Part shown: positions 38,374-48,063 of the stretch, one piece after another
Layout of the letters: every line of letters begins with the position of its first letter
Position numbering within the stretch: position 1 is the stretch's first letter
Source: Strongylocentrotus purpuratus
Taxonomy: Eukaryota > Echinodermata > Echinoidea > Camarodonta > Strongylocentrotidae
DNA length: 64,000 bases
Assembly (NCBI RefSeq): GCF_000002235.5
Contig: NW_022145613.1
Location: 16,058,883-16,122,882, forward strand
Direction of reading: 5' to 3'
Notes under the pieces: generated by a model
Database searches by the model: none
The model's input: the letters and a program-made list of their open reading frames with translations, nothing else
Told to the model about the DNA's origin: nothing
Made by a program: the position numbers and the translations under genes

Positions 38374-39396
38374 GAAAGAAAATTCCGACGAAAACAATAG
38401 GTGATCTGTCGTAAACGACAGACCACCTAAACACCTACAAAGGCTACTATAAGAACATACCAATGTAAAGTCGTCCTTTAAAGCCCCACTGCACTACCAT
38501 AGCTACTTGCGCCCTCTATATTGCAAACAATATTTCATCGGTGCCTGTTGGTCCCCTATGATGTTTTTTTTTTCTTATGGTAATTGAGAGCTGATTTGAT
38601 GAGATAAACACCTGTCAGTGACCTTGCAAGGAGGTCTAATCCCCCCTGGCCACACTAGTGCAGACAGGTTTTAAAGTTTCGTTTTAGGACCAGACAAGAG
38701 ATTTGATAGCTTACCTTGATAGAGTCTTCACATTGGAGCTGTCCTTGTTGGACCGAGCACGAGACTTGTTTGAGAGAAGGAAGAAACCCCACAGTGACGA
38801 TTGCTTGTGTATCATCTGTAGACTCTGACTCGGCAGTTTCATCAAATGCTGTTGGATCTAGCAGCAGTGTTTCTCCGGTTTGTCTCTGAAATGATTAACA
38901 CATCAAATGATTCAACACAAATTGCAGCAATGAAACATGTAAGAAAATGACAAATACTGCTTATTCATAGGACTCCTAACCTCCAAAATCTGTTCATGAA
39001 ACTTGAAAGCTCTTGACCTGTTCAAAGCAATACTGAACTGATGAACTCTCTGCCTTAGCATAACGTTTATTGCACAGCGCCATCTCATGGTTCAAAAACC
39101 CACACTACCCAATCAGTCTTATGTAATATATATCCAACCCTTCCAAATTACTTCAAGACACTTCCATCACAGTGCACTTGCCTTAAGAGCACTCAAAATC
39201 TTTTCCTTAAATCCCCACCGTACTGCTTGTAGCTACTTGCTCCCTCTATATAGAAAACTTCCGCAATCGGTGCCTGTTGGTCCCCCATGATCATCTTTTT
39301 CTCATGTTATTTGAGAGCTGAGTTGATAAGATAACCACAATTGGGCAAAAAGAATTTCCGTTTCGGTTTAATAAAATTTGGAGTGGACTATTAGGC

Positions 39397-39429
<33 letters not shown>

Positions 39430-42400
39430 ATGTGCAGTGACCTTGCAGGGTGCTCTAATCCCTTCTATAAACTAGTACAGATTAGCTTTAAATGATAGTG
39501 ATAAAAGACTTACCAACGAACTGCCAATAACAAGGTCATACATCTCGATCCCAGCATTTGCAACGGCAATGGATGCGCATGTAATGGCTGCTGACAGAAC
39601 TGTACCAAAAAAAAAAGATCTATGATTGCATTGTGTTCAGCTTTCAATGGAAAACAAAAGAAATAGCGTAAAAACCAGAAACTTACATGACATGAAAACT
39701 TTCACAAATGTAAACAAGAGCAATCTCAAATCGTAAAAATTTGGTGTTGAGCCAGTTGTGTGTTTCAATTATTTCATACCATGCAAAGATTTGCCAATCT
39801 TTACTACCAGGGTAGTAAAACTACTAAATGAACAATGAATATGCATGAAAGCTCTGGTTTTCCAGTATATTTTGTTGAACCCTCATGTCTTCTTATTTTG
39901 AGCGTGTGGGGGGGGGGGGGGGGGGGGGGGGGGTTGAAGGTTTATGATTGTGTGCTGTTCTTCAAATTCTAAAAGATCCGTTTGTGGAATGTCAGCCAGC
40001 CCAAATGGAAAAGGCAGCATGATTGAATGCCTCATTCACACTGGTTTATAAAATGGTTGATGTTTCAGCCAAACCTACATTCACACTAGCACAGATCTCC
40101 ATGAACGTACAGCATGGGAAACAGTTCGTATTAATTAAAGTGTAATAACCACCTCAATAAATCATTTGTGTATAGACAGAATGTCTAAATCAACCTAAAA
40201 AACTTCACCCGGCAATCTTTAGGCTACCGGAAAGAAGTATGAAAAAAGTGAAAAAGAACATAAAACCATGGAGATAAGAATCTCCATGATAAAACCATGT
40301 GTAGCCGTGCACAGGAACCAAGTCTAAATTGGGTTCTGTGTGGGCCTTATTCCAAGCTAATGCGTATGGGTGGCATTAAGAAGTCTTCTCACCTGTCACT
40401 TTTATGTTTATTGAGAGTGTACATGTATCTAAACTTGCAAAATCTCTTCACAGAAGAAATATCTTAAACTCATATTCGGAATGTAGTATTATGGAATATG
40501 GAACCACTAACATACAGAATAATTTACTTTTTGTTACTGATTAGTAGACTTTGATACAGCACACGTGTAAACTTACCACTCCCATCGTTTTCAAGTACTG
40601 TGATAAATATATCAACTTGGGACTTTGGTATCTTGTGCTGTAAAACAAAATAAATGAAATGAAAGACAAAAAAGGGGTTAACGCCTTTCAATTTTCCTCT
40701 CTTCTTCCTTCTATACATCATCCTTCACTAAAAAAATACACACCCTCAATAGGTGCTTTCCATTTAATCGAATCATAATTGCATAAAATATCACTATTTT
40801 TTTTTTTAATAATAAAAATGAATTCATGGATGAATAATGTCAGTGAGTATGTAACCCTTACTATCAGGCCTTAAAAAAAAAAGTTGTTGTATGCCCTTTG
40901 CGACCGACCCCAAAATCTTGAAATCTACAGTCCGCTTTTCATAAAAGTTTTTATTTTGTTACCGTTTATTAGAGAAAAAAAAAAATAATAAAGCATTCAA
41001 ATCTGAGAAATATCAGCACAAAGAGGGAGAAAAAAAGAAAAAGAGAAGTAAAAAAAAAAAATTCTGACCGACCGGCCTATGTTCTGAGGGGAGTGAAAAC
41101 TAATTTGTGAGCATTATCATTGTTATTATTCTACTCATTCTAATTCTATCCCTCTGCACCTCAGAATAGTTCACTAGATTGATGGAGCATAACAAATGCT
41201 GTATTATTATTATTATTATTATGCAAGTGTGGAACAACATCAGAGAAAAAAATGTTCCCTGAAAAGCATGGCTCTTCAAATGTATTTATATTCTAAATAT
41301 GACAAATACCAGCTTAAAAATGAGGCCCGATTTTCAAGCCACATGTTTGTGTAGTCCCATATACATCTTTCTGTGTATAGTGCTATTTACTTTACCAAGA
41401 CTGGGCAAACTTTCTTATCATTTTGATGACTACAAAACCTTGCAGTACATACCAATACTTATTTGCTACATGATCAACTTTTTCTTGTTGATTCCACACC
41501 ATTTTTTTCACAATGCAATCGCATAACCAGAACTCAAATTATCCTTAAGCTTAGGGTTAGGATTGGGCATAGTGTGTGGTCCAGGGTTGCAGTACAGGTT
41601 GCAGTACGCGCGCTTAGAAATGCCTGTAAAAAGCACCCTATAAATGTCATTATTATTATTATTATTAATGAAGGAAATTTTCCAGGGAGCAGTTGCTACT
41701 GGACCACACATGTCACACCACAAAGTATTAAAGCAAAACAATGCCTACCAAACAAACCGCTGGTTCCAGGGCTTGTTGAACCTGCAACGCCAGGTCCTTC
41801 TCAGTGTGACTGGTCAAGTGTCCGTGCCTCACTTCACTGGCGAAGGTGGCGAATTTGAACTCACACCTGAGCTGACCATTGATGACAAAGCCGTCTCTCC
41901 GCGGCACCTCTCGCGGCCCATACACAGCGCAGATGACCTTGGTGTTCTTCATCTCCATGTAGCACGATCCTTTGGCCTGACTGACCGCCCCAGCTTTGAG
42001 AACTGCAAAATGAGGTGATGCATGATGTGATTTGTTAGCTTGATACATGGTAGAGAGCGTGAAATGCAGTAGTGGGGGAGAAGGGAGGGGAAAATAAGTA
42101 CAAACTACAAAACTGTGCCAGGTATAGTCAAACCTGTCTATAGTGACCGCCCAAGGGAAAGACAAAAAGTTGTCTTTGTGGACAGGTTCCTTTAGCACAT
42201 GGTTCAATGAGAAACCATTTTCAAGGAAAACAAAAAATGTGGTTGTTGTAGACAGGTGATCACTAAGGTAGGTTTGACTGTACTTGTAGCCCAAGCCCAA
42301 GCAAACTTTTGAAGTACTTTGTAATACAATCTTAATTTTTTGCAACATAATTTGTTGAATATAACATCTTGAATTGAATTAAATTGTTTGGTTTATTGTA

Positions 42401-44754
42401 AAATCATATCAAACAAGCAGCTCGCAGTCTGAAAATGATCAATTTACAAAGAAATTTAGAATATAGAGAGATACAAACACATACAAAACTAAAATACATA
42501 TATTGTAAGTCAACTTTTGCAGAAATTACATAGCATTGGTAAGATAAAATGGAAATTGCAAAACAAAGTTACATGTATGTGTTTATTAAATGCAGTAATA
42601 CACTTTTATGTTGAAAGACCAAGACTGTGAAAGGGAGAGAAAGGGAGAGAATGGAGGGGGAAAATAGAAGTTGTTCGAGCGAAAGAGTTCAGAGAGTATT
42701 CAACAATTGCTATAAAAACATTTCTATTACAAAAAGTGAAATTAAGCATAAACATATGTATTGGAAGAGATGAAATGTAAAAATCAAAATGACAGTCTCT
42801 TTTCTGTTTTCCCCTTATAAATGTAATGACAGCATTTGTATAAGAGGACTAAAAGCTAATTCTCAAGCAAAAAAACAATAACAGCAACAACATAATGCAA
42901 TAAACTAAAAATAAACAAACAGATTTAAAAGGTATCATCGGGAAATAAAAGTAGAAAACTGACCTAGGTCTACTCGTGAACAGGTATGCATGAAAATTGT
43001 AATCTTAAATAACTACTCACATATTGGTCTGATTTCTAGAGGTGATCTTCCATCTTGTCGCTTTCCTTCCTCTAGTAGCTACATGAATTGAAAATAATAA
43101 AAAGGAAGAGAATGATTTATCTTATCATTATTTCTTAAAGAGTATCATTCTAATATTTATATAATATGGACTGGCCTTGAGGGAGATATAACATATATTT
43201 CCCAAACTAGACTCATATAGCCCCGAGTCAAAGACGAGGGCAATATGGGTCTTGTGAGGGCAATATATGTGGCATCTCCCGAAAGTTAAGCCAAGCAATA
43301 TTGTTATTGTTATCAAAATCAGACATCTAGAGCAAATACATAAATCAACCATGACATTCTCAAAGAACTGAACAAACCAGCACTATGCATCCAGTGCTTG
43401 ACAAAATTTTTGATACACTGCAAACAGTGTGCCTTTGGTGTGATTATTATTACGTCACAATAGATTCCGCGCAAAGTGCGCAGGTTCTCGTACACATAAT
43501 AGATGCGCAATGAAAATGACAAAATACGGTGCAGTTAATATGGTCTTATATTTCCTGCTTTTTAACACGTAAAGTCCATAGATCTAGGCTTTTTCATGAG
43601 AGGGTATACGGTATAATATTTACTGCTTAGCTTTTAGGACTAGATCTAATACAGAGACGCCAAGTTCAAAGATCGGCAATGCTAACATTTTCATGATTCG
43701 GCCCGCGAGTGTGCGTGCGAGGGTATAACACACGTTTAAGGTATAGCGTTTTTTCGAAATCAAGCACGCGCGTCTTGCGCGAGTGTTTTCAGACCCTCGA
43801 AATACGTGATGTCACGCCTAATGCTCGACACTTGGTAGCTCTGCTAATAATATGATTTTGTAAAACCACTGCTCAGCTGTCTGACACGGGTTATAAAGTA
43901 ACAAGTTACAGCATGAAATGACTGGCAGTTAATTAGGAGTGGCATTTCTCTTAGACTAGAGTTATCAATGAAATATAGGTCTAGATCTAGGCCAGCGGAA
44001 ATGTTTTCTTGCACCACCACACTTTTTAGTTATGGGTCAAAGTTTGGATAGACTTCTGAACTAGTGCCAAATTCTATTAGTTTCTTGACATTTCCTATCT
44101 TTATTCTGATTATCTTTGCTAAGACTAAGAGGGTCTTCACAACAGACAAAGACCCCAAAGCAAAAGGCAAAGGCAGAGCCACACAGGCGCGGATCCACGA
44201 GCCCAATTCTTTCGGCCCGGCTATGGCAAGCCCTTTGTGTAAAAACTAGATAAACTCTGTTTTTCTCAGATAAACTCAGTTTATCAACAGATAAACAGAG
44301 TTTATCAGATAAACGGAGTTTATCAGTTGATAAACTCAGTTTATCAGAAAAACTCAGTTTATCAGTTGGTAAACTCAGTTTATCATTGATAAACACAGTT
44401 TTTCTGATAAACTGAGTTTATCTAGTTTTTACACAATGGGCTTGCCATAGCCGGGCCGAAAGAATTGGGCTCGTGGATCCGCGCCTGGAGCCACATGCCA
44501 TCGAGATCGACATTGCCATTTCACTGGCAGTGCAGTGGCATTCATCACCAACCCGATGGACAACTGCACCGACGGACACGGGCACCACAGAGGTAAGGTT
44601 CCGTTATCGTCAGCAGCACCCCTGCTCTTCAGATCTAGTCGGCGATAAAATGGCTCTACTTACCGCTGGTTGAACTGTATTGGCCCTTTTCTTATACAGA
44701 AAAGTACTCTGCGACGCATCTGGCCCTTGAATTCGTTTGGTATCCGTCGGCATT
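34542..44754 (-). CDS. EXOSC6: Exosome complex component MTR3 (EXOSC6), seven exons, apparent frame break in exon 1
   Basis: Minus-strand exons: 44664-44754, 43021-43078, 41749-42002, 40577-40637, 39514-39599, 38715-38885 and 34542-34667 (TGA at 34,544-34,542). All junctions are AG/GT with compatible phases. The protein is a catalytically inactive RNase PH-fold subunit of the nine-subunit RNA exosome ring, acting in nucleus and cytoplasm. Diagnostic stretches: MPTDTKRIQGP at the start, LEIRPIF, GAVSQAKGS, NTKVICAVYGPRE, DLALQVQQALEPAV, KSQVDIFITVLENDG, AITCASIAVANAGIEMYDLV, ETLLLDPT and IVTVGFLPSL. The expected length is about 281 residues, versus 272 in human as I recall. Oddity: a run of five T on the coding strand (44,704-44,700) where four would keep frame, so exon 1 as printed is 91 nt instead of 90. 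An internal ATG in the other frame could restore a shorter start. Introns hold hAT and other repeats. Confidence 0.93.
35878..35950 (-). repeat. tRNA-like pseudogene or SINE head
   Basis: On the minus strand CCTGGTTCGAGTCCGGG forms a good T-arm and GGTATATCGGTAACGC resembles a D-arm. The anticodon stem pairs at only two of five positions and the acceptor ends do not match. It is a degenerate tRNA-derived sequence in EXOSC6 intron 6, not a functional tRNA. Confidence 0.5.
36000..37250. repeat. G-rich dispersed repeat segments in EXOSC6 intron 6
   Basis: Two segments (36,000-36,230 and 36,985-37,220) share AGGGGGG-containing motifs, CTTTTCxAAAA-like strings and a long G run (~36,990-37,010). 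A (GA)n tract lies at 36,400-36,422. No coding sequence was seen. The interval 37,250-38,470 contains GACGTCAT pairs and (AAT)n at 38,341-38,372 but nothing recognisable. Confidence 0.45.
38480..38695 (-). repeat. Dispersed ~230-bp repeat (reverse of 19,105-19,335)
   Basis: GCCCCACTGCACTACCATAG, TGCGCCCTCTATATTGC, CGGTGCCTGTTGGTCCCC and TGACCTTGCAAGG match the reverse complement of the copy at 19,105. It lies just downstream of EXOSC6 exon 6. Confidence 0.6.
39205..39485 (-). repeat. Third copy of the ~230-bp repeat, split by (ATT)n
   Basis: TGCTCCCTCTATATAG, CGGTGCCTGTTGGTCCCC, TTGAGAGCTGAGTTGATAAG and GACCTTGCAGGG follow the same order as the other copies. A segment with an (ATT)n tract at about 39,399-39,428 is inserted between them. 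Confidence 0.6.
40868..41095. repeat. GGTCGGTCG repeat, inverted copy
   Basis: Contains TTGTATGCCCTTTGCGACCGACC and, about 180 bp on, GACCGACCGGCCTATG. It is the reverse-oriented relative of 1,020-1,225 and lies in EXOSC6 intron 3. Confidence 0.6.
44184..44487. mobile_element. hAT foldback element with ~74-bp inverted repeats and 8-bp duplication GAGCCACA
   Basis: Starts CAGGCGCGGATCCACGAGCC and ends with its reverse complement; the arms match over about 74 bp with a single mismatch seen. GAGCCACA occurs on both sides (44,176-44,183 and 44,488-44,495). The centre is a series of GATAAAC / GTTTATC palindromic modules. It is 304 bp, non-coding and inside EXOSC6 intron 1, about 180 bp from exon 1. 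Confidence 0.92.
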
Positions 44755-44922
44755 GTAAATCTATTTTTTCCGTTTCCAACTAAATTTTAAAGTTTCCAGC
44801 ACTTTGAAGTTTTAGCAGCATGCATGCGCCAGCTGTTCTTAAAGGATGTGCTGTCATGAGATACTTTCGGGTTCAGCGATGACGACCCGATAAAGTGCTA
44901 AAGCAGTTATGTGCTAAAACAC

Positions 44923-44939
44923 GGGGGGGGGGGGGGGGG
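44923..44939. repeat. G homopolymer
   Basis: A run of about 17 G upstream of the EXOSC6 start. Similar runs of 12 to 27 G occur at 10,590, 13,890, 14,466, 28,337, 30,451, 36,990 and 39,908. Confidence 0.9.
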
Positions 44940-45139
44940 CGTCTTTAAAATTGAACGTGGACTATGATTAACCGAAGGCTGCATGTCCACCTTAAAATCC
45001 CTAAAATATCTAATAATCAATATTATAGGAAATGCCATCGTACATTTTCCATATCCTGTCTAGATATCCTCATGCATAATAGGCCCATTAACGCAATTTG
45101 TCTACGTTTCACAGTGTACGTATACCCCCTTTTTCTGTA

Positions 45140-45164
45140 ATCCTCCCTCTAGCTCTCTCTGTCC

Positions 45165-45200
<36 letters not shown>

Positions 45201-46585
45201 ACACCACCTCTGCGGGCCCCTCTGTCCCTCTCTCTTCCTCTCACTCTATCTTCCTACCCGCTCTCTCTCTCTTTATCTCTCTCTCTCTCTCTTCCTACAC
45301 CACCTCTGCGGGCCCCTCTGTCCCTCTCTCTTCCTCTCACTCTATCTTCCTACCCGCTCTCTCTCTCTTTATCTCTCTCTCTCTCTCTTCCTACACCACC
45401 TCTGCGGGCCCCTCTGTCCCTCTCTCTTCCTCTCACTCTATCTTCCTACCCGCTCTCTCTCTCTCTCTCTCTCTCCCTACACCGCCTCTGCGAGCCCCTC
45501 TGTCCCTCTCTCTTCCTCTCACTCTATCTTCCTACCCGCTCTCTCTCTCTTTATCTCTCTCTCTCTCTCTCTTCCTACACCACCTCTGCGGGCCCCTCTG
45601 TCCCTCTCTCCTCCTCTCACTCTATCTTCCTACCCGCTCTCTCTCTCTTTATCTCTCTCTCTCTCTCTTCCTACACCGCCTCTGCGAGCCCCTCTGTCCC
45701 TCTCTCTTCCTCTCACTCTATCTTCCTACCCGCTCTCTCTCTCTTTATCTCTCTCTCTCTCTCTTCCTACACCACCTCTGCGGGCCCCTCTGTCCCTCTC
45801 TCCTCCTCTCACTCTATCTTCCTACCCGCTCTCTCTCTCTTTATCTCTCTCTCTCTCTCTCTTCCTACACCGCCTCTGCGAGCCCCTCTGTCCCTCTCTC
45901 CTCCTCTCACTCTATCTTCCTACCCGCTCTCTCTCTCTCTCTCCCTACACCGCCTCTGCGGGCCCCTCTGTCCCTCTCTCTTCCTCTCACTCTATCTTCC
46001 TACCCGCTCTCTCTCTCTTTATCTCTCTCTCTCTCTCTCTTCCTACACCGCCTCTGCGAGCCCCTCTGTCCCTCTCTCTTCCTCTCACTCTATCTTCCTA
46101 CCCGCTCTCTCTCTCTTTATCTCTCTCTCTCTCTTCCTACACCGCCTCTGCGAGCCCCTCTGTCCCTCTCTCTTCCTCTCACTCTATCTTCCTACCCGCT
46201 CTCTCTCTCTCTTTATCTCTCTCTCTCTCTCTTCCTACACCACCTCTGCGGGCCCCTCTGTCCCTCTCTCCTCCTCTCACTCTATCTTCCTACCCGCTCT
46301 CTCTCTCTTTATCTCTCTCTCTCTCTCTTCCTACACCACCTCTGCGGGCCCCTCTGTCCCTCTCTCCTCCTCTCACTCTATCTTCCTACCCGCTCTCTCT
46401 CTCTTTATCTCTCTCTCTCTCTCTCTTCCTACACCACCTCTGCGGGCCCCTCTGTCCCTCTCTCTTCCTCTCACTCTATCTTCCTACCCGCTCTCTCTCT
46501 CTTTATCTCTCTCTCTCTCTCTTCCTACACCGCCTCTGCGGGCCCCTCTGTCCCTCTCTCTTCCTCTCACTCTATCTTCCTACCC

Positions 46586-46617
<32 letters not shown>

Positions 46618-46620
46618 CTA
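45140..46620. repeat. Pyrimidine-rich minisatellite, 15 units of ~96-98 bp
   Basis: Each unit holds CTACACC(A/G)CCTCTGCG, GGCCCCTCTGTCCCTCTCTC, CACTCTATCTTCCTACCCGC and a (CT)n stretch usually broken by TTTAT. Unit starts were counted at 45201, 45297, 45393, 45479, 45577, 45673, 45769, 45867, 45947, 46045, 46139, 46237, 46333, 46431 and 46527. The long open frame across it (507 codons) exists because the strand is almost free of stop-forming bases; it has Ser/Leu/Pro composition and is not a gene. Confidence 0.95.
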
Positions 46621-47337
46621 AGCCTGCTATTGCTTTTATTTTTTGTCCCATCAATGGTTTTCTTTCTCTGTTTGTCTGTCTATCCCAAGTTTCATTTTCA
46701 CCCTTCTCCATCTGTTCTCAATACGGCTGCCTATTGTTTGGTTTAAATTATCTAATATTATGAAGAAATCAATAGCCCCCACCCCTTGGGTTTATCAGTT
46801 TCTGGACATGCTACTGACAGATTCTATTCAAATCATTCATTTAAATTACTGGACATGTTGGAATGATAAAAGCTTTTGGAAGGACTATCATGTTTTTTCA
46901 GCAGATTCATAAGATTTCGCAAGAAGGAGTCCTCTAATCGTTTTTGTATTTTTTCTTGATAATTACAAAAGACTGCATAATATTATAGAATGGAAGAATG
47001 TTAGAACGTTTACAAAGAAATATAATACATGTACATTGTAGGCCTAAATGTAAAGCAGATATATAGGCATGACCCCGTTTCATATCTGATAACAAGCTAT
47101 ATATAGAGAGATGACAATATGCATCGAAAATTTGTTTTTCGTAATCATTGTAAACATATTTCATTCTTATTTGTTTAATTCACATGTCATTTGGTCTCCA
47201 TTGAATACTCCTTTAGTTTGTATATTTGGTCGTGGGAAGGTGTTCCCGAAAGAGGAACTCTACTAGATAAAAGGAACAAACAAATAACATACCAATCAAA
47301 ATAACTCGCCCGGGCGTAAAACTACACATTGATGGGG

Positions 47338-47485
47338 CAGAAGCGGATCTAGAGGGGGGGTTGGGGGGGTTGCAACCCCCCGAAAAAAAAATCCGGGGAC
47401 CATTTTTTAAATCTTATCTTTTTTTTAAAACTTGTAATTTTATTTTATTCTATTTCTATGTATTTATTTCATTTATTATTATTAC

Positions 47486-47525
<40 letters not shown>

Positions 47526-48063
47526 TCTTTTTGGGGGGAGGGGGGGGGGGGGGTTGGGCGAACAAATGTCACAGAGTCCCTTCCCCCCCCCCCCCATCAG
47601 CTTTTTTGAGGACACGGGCCACCGCCGAAGTGACAAGCTAGGCCAGCGTTGCCGATTCTCATCCCCAAAATCCCCACATTAAAAAAAAAAAAAAAAAAAA
47701 AAAGGAAAAAAAAAAAGAAAAGAAAAAAAAGAAAAAAAGAAAGAAAAAAGAACGCACGCTGGAGAGAAACCCTTTCAAGTGCAAATATTGTGAGAAGATA
47801 TTCAACTCATCTGGTAACTTAACCAAACACATGATAACTCTGGATATACCTGTGTATTTAACTGTTACTTGATTTAAAAAGACGTTATCATGCACTGCTT
47901 TTTATGGTCTCCATTGTGTTAATAGATGCCAGGAAAACATCACTTACGGGGTTCAAATAAACACCCAAAAAAATCGGCTCGCCGCTTCGCGGCTCGTGGA
48001 CGATGCTCCGCATCGTCATTATTGGTCAACCCCCCCCTGAGCAAAAAGCTAGATCCACCCCTG
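47338..48063. mobile_element. CAGAAGCGGATCTAG DNA transposon, copy 2 (inverted relative to 27,706)
   Basis: Starts CAGAAGCGGATCTAG and ends AGCTAGATCCACCCCTG, the reverse orientation of 27,706-28,612, sharing the GCGGAGCATCGTC and CCGCGAAGCGGC palindromes and an (ATT)n tract. The duplicated locus near 54,660-54,690 (GGGCGTAAG...TATTTCCCAGGTTCC) lacks it, so it inserted after the segmental duplication or was absent from the other copy. Its middle is replaced by an A-rich stretch and a zinc-finger fragment. Confidence 0.75.
47750..47855 (+). pseudogene. C2H2 zinc-finger fragment captured in DNA transposon
   Basis: On the plus strand the linker-like RTHAGEKP is followed, after a one-base shift, by FKCKYCEKIFNSSGNLTKHM, a C2H2 finger with Cys pair, Phe, Leu and first His. 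The second His is missing. An A-rich tract of about 70 bp precedes it. It is a broken exon piece of a Kruppel-type zinc-finger gene, absent from the sister element at 27,706. Confidence 0.75.

Noticed and set aside
45098..46621. 507-codon open frame of Ser/Leu/Pro composition
   Set aside because: It is produced by the ~96-bp pyrimidine-rich minisatellite, which almost lacks stop-forming bases on this strand. Several units are not multiples of three, so the frame is not conserved from unit to unit.
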